Source: Paractinoplanes ovalisporus
GTDB lineage: Bacteria; Actinomycetota; Actinomycetes; Mycobacteriales; Micromonosporaceae
Direction: 5' to 3'
Assembly: GCF_016834655.1 (NCBI RefSeq)
Contig: NZ_JAENHP010000001.1
Span: forward strand, 186,001-250,000
DNA: 64,000 nucleotides
Made by a program: the position numbers and the translations under genes. The notes below the pieces were generated by a model. It was not told where the DNA came from and made no database searches. It was given only the letters and a program-made list of their open reading frames with translations. This document shows, one piece after another, positions 1-7,737 of this stretch. How positions within the stretch are numbered: position 1 is the stretch's first letter; every line of letters starts with the position of its first letter.

Positions 1-800
1 AGGTCGGGGTCGACTCGGTCCATCAGGCGGTGGTAGACCTCGCGGGCCGCGTCCTTGAGGACGAAGGCGATCGCCACCGTGATGGCCAGGCCGACGACCG
101 GGTCGGCCCAGCCCCAGCCGAGCCCGGCGCCGCCCGCCGCCAGCACGACGGCCAGAGAGGTGAAGCCGTCGGTCCGCGCGTGCAGGCCGTCGGCGACCAG
201 GGCAGCCGAGCCGATCCGCCGGCCCACGGTGATCCGGTAGCGGGCGACGATCTCGTTGCCGATGAACCCGACGACCCCGGCCGCGAACACCCAGGGCAGG
301 TGGGTCATGGCCCGGGGGTTCACCAGACGGTCGACCGCGAACCAGCCGGCCGCGACCGCCGACCCGGCGATGACCAGCACGATGATGACACCGGCCAGAT
401 CCTCGGCCCGCCCGAACCCGTACGTGTAGGCCCGGGTTGCCGCTCGCCGCCCGAGCAGGAAAGCGATGCCCAGCGGAACGGCCGTCAGCGCGTCCGCCAC
501 GTTGTGCAGCGTGTCGCCGAGCAGCGCGACCGAGCCCGAGAAGACCACGATGAACGCCTGCAGCAGCGCGGTCACGCCCAGCCCGGCCAGCGAGATCCAG
601 AGCGCGCGCAGCCCTTCCCGGGACGCCTCGAGCGCGGAGTCCACCTTGTCCGCGCTGTCATGGGAGTGCGGCCGAACCAGATGCCCCACCCGATGCCACA
701 GCCCGCGCCCGTGATCGTGTTCGTGGCCTTGATCGTGCTCGGGGCTGCGGTCGTGGGTGTGGGCGTGGCTGTGATGGGCGGTGTGGTGGTGCTCGGTCAT
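1..800 (-). CDS. Cation diffusion facilitator metal exporter (partial, C-terminus beyond window)
   Basis: This gene runs off the left edge; about 266 residues are visible. The N-terminus is strongly histidine-rich (MTEHHHTAHHSHAHTH and further His/Asp pairs), as in CDF zinc/cobalt exporters with cytosolic metal-binding tails. Hydrophobic segments follow, and two HxxxD motifs (HNVAD and HARTD) sit where CDF proteins carry their transport-site ligands in TM2 and TM5. The family exports divalent cations such as zinc by proton antiport at the inner membrane. The start is the ATG at 798-800. It diverges from an ArsR-family gene, which is the usual arrangement for metal-responsive control. Metal specificity cannot be read from the visible part. 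Confidence 0.9.
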   Translation of the reverse strand, partial: MTEHHHTAHHSHAHTHDRSPEHDQGHEHDHGRGLWHRVGHLVRPHSHDSADKVDSALEASREGLRALWISLAGLGVTALLQAFIVVFSGSVALLGDTLHNVADALTAVPLGIAFLLGRRAATRAYTYGFGRAEDLAGVIIVLVIAGSAVAAGWFAVDRLVNPRAMTHLPWVFAAGVVGFIGNEIVARYRITVGRRIGSAALVADGLHARTDGFTSLAVVLAAGGAGLGWGWADPVVGLAITVAIAFVLKDAAREVYHRLMDRVDPD

Positions 801-815
801 CGGAGCGTTCCTCAG

Positions 816-836
816 GGTGGTCGGATTCCGATCACC
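816..836. promoter_or_regulatory. 21-bp imperfect palindrome between CDF exporter and ArsR gene
   Basis: GGTGGTCGGA-T-TCCGATCACC matches its reverse complement at 9 of 10 arm positions. It lies in the 5' leader of the CDF gene, in the short divergent intergenic region, and is a good candidate operator for the neighbouring ArsR protein. A second A/T-rich stretch (CATATTATGTGCTCATGTACG) next to the ArsR start is an alternative binding site. Confidence 0.55.
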
Positions 837-853
837 GGCCATATTATGTGCTC

Positions 854-1219
854 ATGTACGCACGCGACAACGTTGCAGATGCCAATGACCTGCAGAAACG
901 CGCGCTACGCGACAACGTGATCGAGGCAGCTGCCACGGCCCTGTCGTTGCTCGGCGACCCGACCCGGCTCCGGCTGGCGGCGGTTCTGCTCGATGGCGAG
1001 CACGACGTCACGACGCTCACCTCCGCCGTGGGTGCGGCCCGCCCGGCCGTTTCGCAACACCTCGCCAAGCTCCGCCTGGCCGGCCTGGTGGCGATGCGCC
1101 GCGACGGCCGCCGGGCTGTCTACGCGCTGCCCGACGAGCACGTCCAGCGTCTGGTCACCGAGGCGCTCCACATGGCCGAACACCGTCTCTCCGACCGCCC
1201 CCGCCACCACAACTCCTAG
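854..1219 (+). CDS. ArsR/SmtB-family metal-sensing repressor
   Basis: A 121-residue protein with the winged-helix layout of ArsR/SmtB: an N-terminal helix, LGDPTRLRLAAVLL (the family DPTR signature), a recognition helix around ARPAVSQHLAKLRLAGLV and a wing around RRDGRRAVYAL. It ends in a His-containing tail (HMAEHRL, RHHNS) that could contribute metal ligands. Family members repress metal exporter genes and release DNA on metal binding. The ATG at 854 is chosen; a GTG at 848 is in frame two codons upstream. The gene diverges from the CDF exporter, so it probably controls that exporter and itself. Confidence 0.88.
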   Translation: MYARDNVADANDLQKRALRDNVIEAAATALSLLGDPTRLRLAAVLLDGEHDVTTLTSAVGAARPAVSQHLAKLRLAGLVAMRRDGRRAVYALPDEHVQRLVTEALHMAEHRLSDRPRHHNS

Positions 1220-1238
1220 CGGACCTCACCCGGCCAAC

Positions 1239-1392
1239 GACACACACGCGGTCGCGAACCCCGGGCCCGACGCCACCTGTCCCGGCAGCTGCAAAGACTG
1301 GTAGCCGGGGGTGGGAGCGCGGCGGGGCCGTGGAGGACACACACGCAGTCGCGAGCACCGGGCTCGACGCCACCTGTCCTGGCAGCTGCACA
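1239..1392. repeat. Two 57-bp direct repeats in the 1220-1538 intergenic region
   Basis: A 57-bp unit beginning GACACACACGC and ending in GGCAGCTGCA plus a few bases occurs at 1239-1295 and again at 1336-1392, 97 bp apart, with only a few substitutions. The spacer between them is unrelated. I see no convincing gene in the 319 bp between the ArsR gene and the YciI gene. Confidence 0.85.
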
Positions 1393-1538
1393 AACCGAGC
1401 AACGGGCGCGTGGAGGCCCGGCTCCCGATGCTGAAGCGCGGTTTACGGCCGTCACCCGCGAATCGGCGTCGGCCGGCTCCAGCAACGAGCAACCGCCCGA
1501 CAATGCGGCGCGGCCAGGCCGGGGCTGCGCGACCGGCG

Positions 1539-1898
1539 CTAATCGTCGGCCTGGGCCTCGGCCATCGAGCGGGGCGCGGGCACGTTCTCGAAGCGGAGGT
1601 TGCCGGCCGGCACCATCCAGGTCATCACCTGTACGGCCAGGCGACCCGCCCGCACCGCGGGGTCGGCACTGCACAGCTCGCGCGCCGTGGCGGGGTCGGT
1701 GGCCATCACCGAGATGCCGCGCAGGCGTTCGTCGTCCTGGTCGGTGAGCGGTCCCCCGCCGAGCAGGTAACCCTGGTCGCGCAGGCCGGCCCGGAACGCG
1801 AGGTGCGCGTCCTGCAGCGCGTCGGCCTCGGCGTCGCTCAGGTCGGGCGCGTCCGGCGGGCGCACCAGCAGAACCAGCGTGTGCTGATCGAACCTCAT
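1539..1898 (-). CDS. YciI-family protein
   Basis: A 119-residue protein of the YciI/YCII dimeric alpha-beta barrel type. The N-terminus reads MRFDQHTLVLLVRP and is followed by the family layout of a helix (LQDAHLAFRAGLRDQG), a glycine turn (YLLGGGPLTDQ) and a strand (LRGISVMATD), then the segment on incoming sub-unit packing (SADPAVRAGR). The biochemical role of most YciI proteins is unknown; some resemble muconolactone isomerase-like enzymes. The start at 1898 is preferred because upstream in-frame codons encode only low-complexity residues. No operon partner is evident. Confidence 0.8.
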   Translation of the reverse strand: MRFDQHTLVLLVRPPDAPDLSDAEADALQDAHLAFRAGLRDQGYLLGGGPLTDQDDERLRGISVMATDPATARELCSADPAVRAGRLAVQVMTWMVPAGNLRFENVPAPRSMAEAQADD

Positions 1899-2042
1899 CC
1901 CGTCACCATAGGACCGGCGACAAGACGTACGGCGCATGCCGGTGACGTTCAACAAGCGGGGCGCGGCGGTGGTTGCGGTCGCGGTCGACCGCACCGGCCG
2001 TACGGGAATCGGATCTGGACTTTCTGGGTCGCTTCGACGCCG

Positions 2043-2135
2043 CCAGGGCTGATCGGGTCGAGCCCGGGCTGATCGGGTCGAGCCGGGCTGATCGGGTCGA
2101 GCCCGGGCTGATCGGGTCGAGCCAGGGCTAATCGG
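2043..2135. repeat. Tandem ~20-bp repeat, about 4.7 copies
   Basis: The unit CCNGGGCTGATCGGGTCGAG (19-20 bp) is repeated head to tail nearly five times. It fills the middle of the 324-bp gap between the YciI and PPOX genes. The rest of that gap holds one copy of the CGTACGGGAA decamer at 1999 and no gene I can support. Confidence 0.9.
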
Positions 2136-2222
2136 GCCGCACTGCGCGCGACGCGGGGCGGCAGCGCCGGCGCTTCGAGTTCCGTGAAGACCACGACCGA
2201 CGCGAAGACCACGAAGCTGACC

Positions 2223-3131
2223 TCATCGAGGCACGCGATCGCCCCGTTCCGCCGCGGCCCGCTCGGTCCTGATGAAGGCGTCCCACGCGATCGCCGGCCG
2301 GGTCAGGTCGCGCCGGGTCAGATAGCGGGCCGCGGTCCGGCGCAGGCCCCGGATCGTGCGGACCATGGTGACCGGGCCCATCCGGTCGGCGGTGGACACG
2401 TACCGGGACGGGGTCAGCTTCCACGTCGAGCCCGACCTGGTCAGATCGCCGGCGACCACGAAGGCCTTCAACGAGTCGACCTTGTCGTCATGGCTGTGCC
2501 AGAGCAGGCTCGCCCGGCCCGGAGCCGTCTCCTCGCCGGCCTCGAAGACGAACATGCCGTCCACGGCCGCCGGGTGCACGCGCCGCATGGTCGGCAACCC
2601 GTCCGCGTCGTACGCGCTCAGCACCGCGCCGCCGAAGCCGGACATCCGCTGTACGGCGGGAAAGGCCGTGTCGCCGATCGGCTCGGGCGCCCGGGAAGGC
2701 CGGTAGGGCGGTAGAAGCGCGGTCCGCGCCGGGGTGACCGTGATGAGCAGGCGCATGTAGTACCAGTCCATGAACCGGCGCAGGCCGGGCACCCGGTGAT
2801 AGGTCGACGACGGCTGGAGACGGCGGATGCGCAGCCACAGGTCGGCCCACGGGCCCGGTGTCGTGACGAGTTCGTCGGGGCAGGTGGCGGTGCCCTGCAT
2901 GAGCACCTGCTCCGGCGCGTCGAGGCCGCTGGCCGTGGGGTCGGAGAAGAGCACGGCGACGCGCCCGTCCCGCCGTACGTTGAAAGCCTTCTGCGGCAAG
3001 CCGATCGAAGTGCTGATGAGGAAGGTGCCGTCGGGGCGGCGGATGCCGATCGTGGGCCAGGCGATGGGTGTGCCGTCGCGGCTGACGGTCAGCAGTTCGC
3101 AGGTGCGGTACGCGTCGATGAGTGAATCCAT
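2223..3131 (-). CDS. Pyridoxamine 5'-phosphate oxidase (PPOX)-family protein, FMN-binding split barrel
   Basis: A 302-residue protein. The N-terminal half has the split-barrel pattern of PPOX proteins: a strand with RDGTPIAWPTIGI, FLISTSIGLPQKAFNVRRDGRVAVLFSD (the usual flavin-binding strand-turn-strand) and VLMQGTATC. The C-terminal half looks like a second, diverged barrel (PVHPAAVDGMFVF-like strands, HDDKVDSL). Proteins of this type bind FMN, F420 or haem; the cofactor here cannot be assigned. It diverges from a hemerythrin-domain gene, with a strong dyad between the two starts, which suggests shared control, perhaps by redox or NO stress (inference). The name PPOX does not mean it makes pyridoxal phosphate. 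Confidence 0.75.
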   Translation of the reverse strand: MDSLIDAYRTCELLTVSRDGTPIAWPTIGIRRPDGTFLISTSIGLPQKAFNVRRDGRVAVLFSDPTASGLDAPEQVLMQGTATCPDELVTTPGPWADLWLRIRRLQPSSTYHRVPGLRRFMDWYYMRLLITVTPARTALLPPYRPSRAPEPIGDTAFPAVQRMSGFGGAVLSAYDADGLPTMRRVHPAAVDGMFVFEAGEETAPGRASLLWHSHDDKVDSLKAFVVAGDLTRSGSTWKLTPSRYVSTADRMGPVTMVRTIRGLRRTAARYLTRRDLTRPAIAWDAFIRTERAAAERGDRVPR

Positions 3132-3152
3132 GCTCGCAGGGTCGGCCGGGGC

Positions 3153-3194
3153 GCTTGCAAACGGCTGAAGGCCGGTCTTCAGTGGCTCTCAAGC
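3153..3194. promoter_or_regulatory. Nested dyad between divergent PPOX and hemerythrin genes
   Basis: Outer arms GCTTG (3153-3157) and CAAGC (3190-3194) enclose inner arms CTGAAG (3165-3170) and CTTCAG (3177-3182). Both gaps between outer and inner arms are 7 bp and the central loop is 6 bp, so the whole 42 bp is symmetric about one centre. This is a likely binding site for a dimeric regulator acting on both genes. Confidence 0.65.
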
Positions 3195-3216
3195 GGGCGC
3201 GCGCACGCTGCGGGAC

Positions 3217-3915
3217 ATGACGATGACACAGCAGTTGATGCTTCCCGGTCAGGCCGCGGCGCCGGACGGGCCCAATGACCTCACCGGCATGTTCCTCATC
3301 CACCACGCGTTCCGCCGGGATCTGCGCGCGTTCGCGGCGGCGGTGGCGAACACACCCGCGCACGAAACGAACACCTGGCGCGCACTCGATGAACGGTGGA
3401 AACTGTTCGGCACGTTCCTGCACCACCATCACACCATTGAGGACGCCTCGATCTGGCCGGTTCTGCTCGACCGGGTGGACGCCGCCGGCCGCGCGACCCT
3501 GGAGGCGATGGAGGCCGAGCACGGCGAGATCGACCCGCTGCTCGAGGCGTGCGGCGCCGGGTTCGCGAAGCTGGCGGCGGGACCGGACGAGGACGTACGG
3601 CGGTCGCTCGAGATCCGCGTCGTGGCGGCGGCGGAACGGCTCAGCCGGCATCTCGCGCACGAGGAGACCGAGGCGCTCGTGCTGGTGCAGCAGCATCTGA
3701 CGACGGCCGAGTGGGAGGTCGTCGAGAAGAAGAGCGCGAAGGGCGAGTACACGTTCCGCGAATCGATGACCGCGGTGCCGTGGGTGATGCACGAGTTGCC
3801 CGCCGACGCACAGAAGCGGCTGCTCACTCTGGCCGGTCCGGTGCTGGCCGTGCTGTGGCGCCTGACCCGCGGCGGCTTCCTCAGGCGGGAGAAGACTGCA
3901 TTCCCGTACGCATGA
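3217..3915 (+). CDS. Hemerythrin HHE-domain protein
   Basis: A 232-residue protein with the di-iron ligand pattern of hemerythrin-like HHE proteins: HHAFRRDL near residue 30, HHHHTIED near residue 70, EAEHGEID near residue 93 and HLAHEETE near residue 148. Such cytoplasmic proteins bind O2, NO or iron and are often tied to oxidative or nitrosative stress. The C-terminal third (from about residue 175) is a less conserved helical region. ATG 3217 is used; ATG 3223 is in frame. The last codons and the stop lie inside a tandem repeat shared with the end of the convergent BTAD regulator gene. Confidence 0.85.
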   Translation: MTMTQQLMLPGQAAAPDGPNDLTGMFLIHHAFRRDLRAFAAAVANTPAHETNTWRALDERWKLFGTFLHHHHTIEDASIWPVLLDRVDAAGRATLEAMEAEHGEIDPLLEACGAGFAKLAAGPDEDVRRSLEIRVVAAAERLSRHLAHEETEALVLVQQHLTTAEWEVVEKKSAKGEYTFRESMTAVPWVMHELPADAQKRLLTLAGPVLAVLWRLTRGGFLRREKTAFPYA

Positions 3916-4007
3916 CCGCAGCGGCTCCCCCAGGCAGGAGAAGACTGCATTCCCGTACGCATGACCGCAGCGGCTCCTCAAGCAGAAGAAGACTGCATTC
4001 CCGTACG
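3872..4007. repeat. Three ~48-bp tandem copies spanning two convergent gene ends
   Basis: The segment GAAGACTGCATTCCCGTACG starts at 3891, 3940 and 3988 (periods 49 and 48 bp). The first copy contains the hemerythrin stop codon and the third contains the stop of the BTAD regulator on the other strand. Each copy includes the TTCCCGTACG decamer that recurs across the window. Confidence 0.9.
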
Positions 4008-7000
4008 CCGGATCCACTCGGCCACCAGCGGGATGCGCCACCGCTCACACAACTCGAGGGCGTCGCGCGCATGCCGGGCCGCCACCTCACGTTCCCCCGC
4101 CGCGGCGGCCGCCATGGCCAGGTACGCGTCGACGGGCGGCTGCCCGACCGCGCCGCCCGCCGAGCACGGTCTCCCGGCGTACGGGGAAAGCCTCTGATAG
4201 ACCTCGGCCGCCAGCGCCGGATCACCCAACCCGGCCGTCGCCTCCGCCGCCTGGCACAGGTTGACCAGCGTGTACCAGTCCTCCGGGTGGTCGAGCCCGA
4301 GCCCGTGGTCGGCTCGCCAGGCCCGGGCCTCGTCCACCTGCCCCGCCCGCAGCAACAGCATCACGATGCTCGAGTCCAGGGGCAGGCGACTGTGCGGGGC
4401 CAGGGCCTGCAACTGCCCGGCCATCTCGGCTCCGCCCTCGCCGCGGAGCATCCGCAGCAGCAGGGCCGAACCGGCCGCGCTCTCCCGGGCCTGGGGCATC
4501 GAGGTGCGCGACATCAGGTCGTCGGTCTCGGCGAACAGCTTCTCGGCCTCGGCGAACCGTCCGCGCAGAGCCAGCCACGGCATCTCCAGCCACCCGAGCG
4601 CGACCAGCGGGGCGGCGAGCCGGTAGCGCTCGGCATCGGCCCGGGCGCGGGTGATCGCCTCGTCCATCTCGTCGATGCGCCCGGTCTCCTGCGCGCTGAT
4701 CGCGACCAGCGTGCGAACGGTCACCTCGCGCATCCGGTCGCCGCTGCGGGTGGCCGCGTCCAGGGCCTCCTGCGCGAGCGCCCATCGTTGCTCCGCAGTG
4801 GACGGTCGCCAGATCGCCTGCCACGCCACCGTGCACGCCCAGTCGAGCAACGCCGGGTCGCCGAGGCGCCGGGCCAGTGCGAGGCCCTGCTCGACGAGGG
4901 CCCGGCGCTCCTCGGGGGCGTCGGCGAAATACAGCTCGACGGCGAGCGCGAGCATCACCTGGCAGCGCAGCTCGGTGTCGGCCGCGGGCAGGCGGCGCAG
5001 CACCCCGCGCAGCGCGGCCGGCATGGTCGGGTGCACGGTGAGATGCGGCCGGGGCAGCCAGACCGCGGCCCCGACGGCGGCGATCGCGGCCCGGGCCTCG
5101 GCGTTGACGTCGCCCAGTCCGGCGGCCACGGCCACCGCGGCCACCTGAGCGGCGTCGAGGCCATCGAGGTCGCCGCCCTGCCCGCAGGCGGTGGCCCGGT
5201 CCATCAGGACGGCGTACCGCTCCGGGCCGGTCACCGCGGGATCGTCGGCCTGGACGGCGATCGCGGCCGCGAGCAGCCCGGCCGCCTCCTCCCAGGCGTG
5301 CACGGCCGTGGCCCGGCGGGCCGCCGCCGCGCAGGCCAGCCAGGCGTCGCGGGCGTGCCGGGGTCCCGCTTCGAGCCAGTGCCGGGCGGCCCGGGCCGGG
5401 TCGGTGACTTTCGCCGCCACCGCCGCGTGCCGGCGGGCCCGCCGGGTGAGCGGAATGCCGTCGTGCACGGCGTCGCGGACCAGGGCGTGGGAGAAGCGGA
5501 ACTCCTCGGGGGCGGTCTCGGCCACCAACCCCTCGGCGAGGGCGGGGTCGAGCTGGTCGAGGACGTCTTCGGGATGCTCGCCGGTGACCGCGGCCAGCAG
5601 GGCCAGGTCGAAGTCGCGGCCGATCACCGAGGCGAGACGCAGCAGCTCGCGGGTGGGGTCGGGCAGCTGGGCCGAGCGGGCGGCGACGACGTCGGTGACC
5701 GCGGCCGGCACGGCTCCGGCGGTGTCCAGCCGGGCCAGTTCGGTGAGCAGGAAGGCGTTGCCGCCGGTGCGGTCGCGCAGGGCCGCGGCCTCGCCGTCGC
5801 GCGTCTCCCGGCCGGCGACGGCCCGGACGAGGGCGCGGACCTCGGGCTCGGCCAGGCCCGCGAGGTCGATGCGGGTGGTGCCGTGGCGGGCCAGGGCTTC
5901 GAGCACGTCGGCCAGGGCGCCGGCCGGTTCGGGGCGGGAGCGGCGGGTGCCGAGGACGGCCATGCGGCCCGCGGCGCCGGCGATCAGGTGGCGGAGCAGT
6001 TTGAGGCTCGACGGGTCGGCCCAGTGCAGGTCGTCGAGGACGATCAGCAACGGGCGCCGGGTGGCGGCCTCGATCAGGGTCTCGGTCACCTTGTGCCAGA
6101 GCGCGAACTGGTTGTCCCAGGTGCCGGTGAGCAGTTGCGCGGACAGGCCCGGCTCGTCGAGGTCGCGGAGGATCGCGGCCCACGGCCAGAGCGGCGGGGC
6201 GCCCTCGTCCTGGGAGCATCGGCCGACCCCGACGGCGAATCCGCGGGTGGTGGCGTGGTCGGTGACGGCCCGGGCCAGACGGGTCTTGCCGATGCCGGGT
6301 TCGCCGGTGAGCAGGGCGGCGGACAGGGCGCCGGTGGCGGCGTGCGCGAGGATCTGGTCCAGTTCGGACAGTTCGGCCTCGCGACCGATCAGGGGCGTTT
6401 CGCGGGTGGGGGCGGGCTTCGGGCGTACGGGGAAAGCCTGTTGCCTCAGGACGGCCGTCTCCAGGGCCTGCAGGGCCGGGCCGGGTTCGATGCCCAGCTC
6501 GTCGTCGAGACGGCGGCGCATCTCGCGCAGCAACTCGAGCGCGCGGCCCTGATGACCGGCGCGGGTGTGGGCCCGGACGCGTAGCGCGCAGATCGACTCA
6601 CGCAGCGGATGTTCGGCGGCGAGCGCGGCCAGTTCGGCGGCGACGGCGGAATGTTCGCCGAGCGCCAGACGGACGAGTGCGCGGTCCTCGACGGCGACGA
6701 CGCGCAGTTCGCTCAGGCGGGCCCGCTCGGCGGTGACCGGGTCGCTGTCGGGCAGGTCCGCGTACGGGGTTCCGGCCCACAACGCGAGCGCACGGTCGAG
6801 CATTTCGCGCATCTGCCGCAGTTCGGTCGTCGCGCGTTCGTCGGGCGGTTCGGCGGTGCCGAGTGAGCGATGTGACTGTTCGATCAGGCGGGTGAACTGC
6901 TCGGCGTCGCCCGGGATGGTCAAGCGGTAGCCCTGACCGGTGGTGAGCAGGACGGTGGCCGGGGCGCGGGCCGGGCGCCCGGGTTCCAGGGCGCGGCGCA

Positions 7001-7205
7001 GGTGAGCGACGTAGGTCTGCAGCGCGGCCGCGGCGGCGGGCGGGGCGTTGTCACCCCAGAGCAGGCCGATGAGCGTTTCGGCGCGCGCTTCCCGCTGACC
7101 GTGCAGCGCGAGGGCGGCCAGAAGTGCGCGATGTTTGGGTGCTCCGAGCGTGACCAGTTCACCCGCGCGCGTGACGCGGGTGGGGCCCAGGACCGCTACC
7201 TGCAC
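3978..7205 (-). CDS. BTAD-domain (AfsR/SARP-type) transcriptional regulator with AAA-type ATPase
   Basis: A 1075-residue protein. Residues 1-95 form an OmpR-like winged helix of the SARP type (LGPTRV, PKHRALLAALALH, LLWG, YVAHLRRALEPG, TGQGYRL). A bacterial transcriptional activation domain follows to about 245 (RALALWAGTPYADL, ELRVVAVEDRALV, RLDDELGIEPGPAL). An ATPase follows with Walker A GEPGIGKT at 301-308 and Walker B LLIVLDDLHWAD near 390, then a long helical repeat region. There is no C-terminal LuxR helix-turn-helix. Such proteins activate secondary metabolism or other accessory genes, but the target here is not obvious. The start is a GTG. The last residues (RRTGMQSSSA) are encoded by the tandem repeat shared with the hemerythrin gene end, so the natural C-terminus may have been altered. 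Confidence 0.9.
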   Translation of the reverse strand: MQVAVLGPTRVTRAGELVTLGAPKHRALLAALALHGQREARAETLIGLLWGDNAPPAAAAALQTYVAHLRRALEPGRPARAPATVLLTTGQGYRLTIPGDAEQFTRLIEQSHRSLGTAEPPDERATTELRQMREMLDRALALWAGTPYADLPDSDPVTAERARLSELRVVAVEDRALVRLALGEHSAVAAELAALAAEHPLRESICALRVRAHTRAGHQGRALELLREMRRRLDDELGIEPGPALQALETAVLRQQAFPVRPKPAPTRETPLIGREAELSELDQILAHAATGALSAALLTGEPGIGKTRLARAVTDHATTRGFAVGVGRCSQDEGAPPLWPWAAILRDLDEPGLSAQLLTGTWDNQFALWHKVTETLIEAATRRPLLIVLDDLHWADPSSLKLLRHLIAGAAGRMAVLGTRRSRPEPAGALADVLEALARHGTTRIDLAGLAEPEVRALVRAVAGRETRDGEAAALRDRTGGNAFLLTELARLDTAGAVPAAVTDVVAARSAQLPDPTRELLRLASVIGRDFDLALLAAVTGEHPEDVLDQLDPALAEGLVAETAPEEFRFSHALVRDAVHDGIPLTRRARRHAAVAAKVTDPARAARHWLEAGPRHARDAWLACAAAARRATAVHAWEEAAGLLAAAIAVQADDPAVTGPERYAVLMDRATACGQGGDLDGLDAAQVAAVAVAAGLGDVNAEARAAIAAVGAAVWLPRPHLTVHPTMPAALRGVLRRLPAADTELRCQVMLALAVELYFADAPEERRALVEQGLALARRLGDPALLDWACTVAWQAIWRPSTAEQRWALAQEALDAATRSGDRMREVTVRTLVAISAQETGRIDEMDEAITRARADAERYRLAAPLVALGWLEMPWLALRGRFAEAEKLFAETDDLMSRTSMPQARESAAGSALLLRMLRGEGGAEMAGQLQALAPHSRLPLDSSIVMLLLRAGQVDEARAWRADHGLGLDHPEDWYTLVNLCQAAEATAGLGDPALAAEVYQRLSPYAGRPCSAGGAVGQPPVDAYLAMAAAAAGEREVAARHARDALELCERWRIPLVAEWIRRTGMQSSSA

Positions 7206-7231
7206 GGGCCGAGACTAGGCCCGCACGTCCA

Positions 7232-7560
7232 CCGAAGCCAGCGTCGGTTTGCGCGCAACGAACACCGCCCCCGTTCGCGCGCGTGCCGAGCGCCGCTCTG
7301 AGCGCAACGAACACCGGCACGCCCCACTCTCGCGCACCGAAGCGCGGCTTTGCACGCAACGAACACCAGCCCGCCCGGCTCTCGCGCGCCGAAGCGCCGG
7401 TTTGCACGCAACGAACACCAACCCGCCCGGGCCCTCGCGCACTGAAGCGCCACCTTGCACGCAACGAACACCAGCCTGCTCGCTCGCCGAAGCACCGGCA
7501 TGCACGAACGGACACCGGCCTGCTCGCGCGTCGAAACGCGCAAGCGGACACCGGTCTGCT
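7232..7560. repeat. Minisatellite, about seven ~52-bp units
   Basis: The landmark AACGAACACC (later AACGGACACC and AGCGGACACC) begins at 7257, 7306, 7358, 7410, 7463, 7507 and about 7543. Between landmarks the units stay similar (CCGCCCGG, CTCGCGC, CGAAGCGCCGG, TTTGCACGC), so this is a tandem repeat and not a CRISPR array. It occupies most of the 532-bp gap before the pectate lyase gene; the rest of the gap is an A/T-rich promoter-like stretch. Confidence 0.9.
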
Positions 7561-7582
7561 CGCGGGCGGCGCTGCAACAAAC

Positions 7583-7682
7583 CTGCAAATGGAATTTATT
7601 GACCGCCGTATATTCACGGTGCAATTCTGCAGTTCGGTATCACCGTCCCGGACGACTGCAAATTCGCCGTCAATATTTGCAG
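7583..7682 (+). promoter_or_regulatory. Promoter region of the pectate lyase gene with CTGCAAAT operator motifs
   Basis: This stretch is far more A/T-rich than its surroundings. CTGCAAAT occurs at 7583-7590 and again at 7656-7663, and the second copy pairs with ATTTGCAG at 7675-7682 to form a perfect 8-bp inverted repeat around an 11-bp centre. It lies 55-155 bp upstream of the start and probably binds a regulator of the secreted lyase; the regulator is unknown. Confidence 0.55.
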
Positions 7683-7737
7683 AGGTCATTCTCCTCGCGC
7701 GGCGCCGGTCGTCCATTTGCGTCAAGGAGAATTGTCC

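Noticed and set aside
3872..4007. Attachment site or insertion-sequence end
   Set aside because: The repeats are tandem, not flanking an element, and no integrase or transposase is present.
3549..6584. A 1011-residue plus-strand reading frame
   Set aside because: It lies antisense to the BTAD regulator, starts inside the hemerythrin gene and has no recognisable domain.
7251..7560. CRISPR-like array
   Set aside because: The segments between the repeated landmarks are similar to one another, so this is a tandem repeat with no unique spacers, and no cas genes are near.
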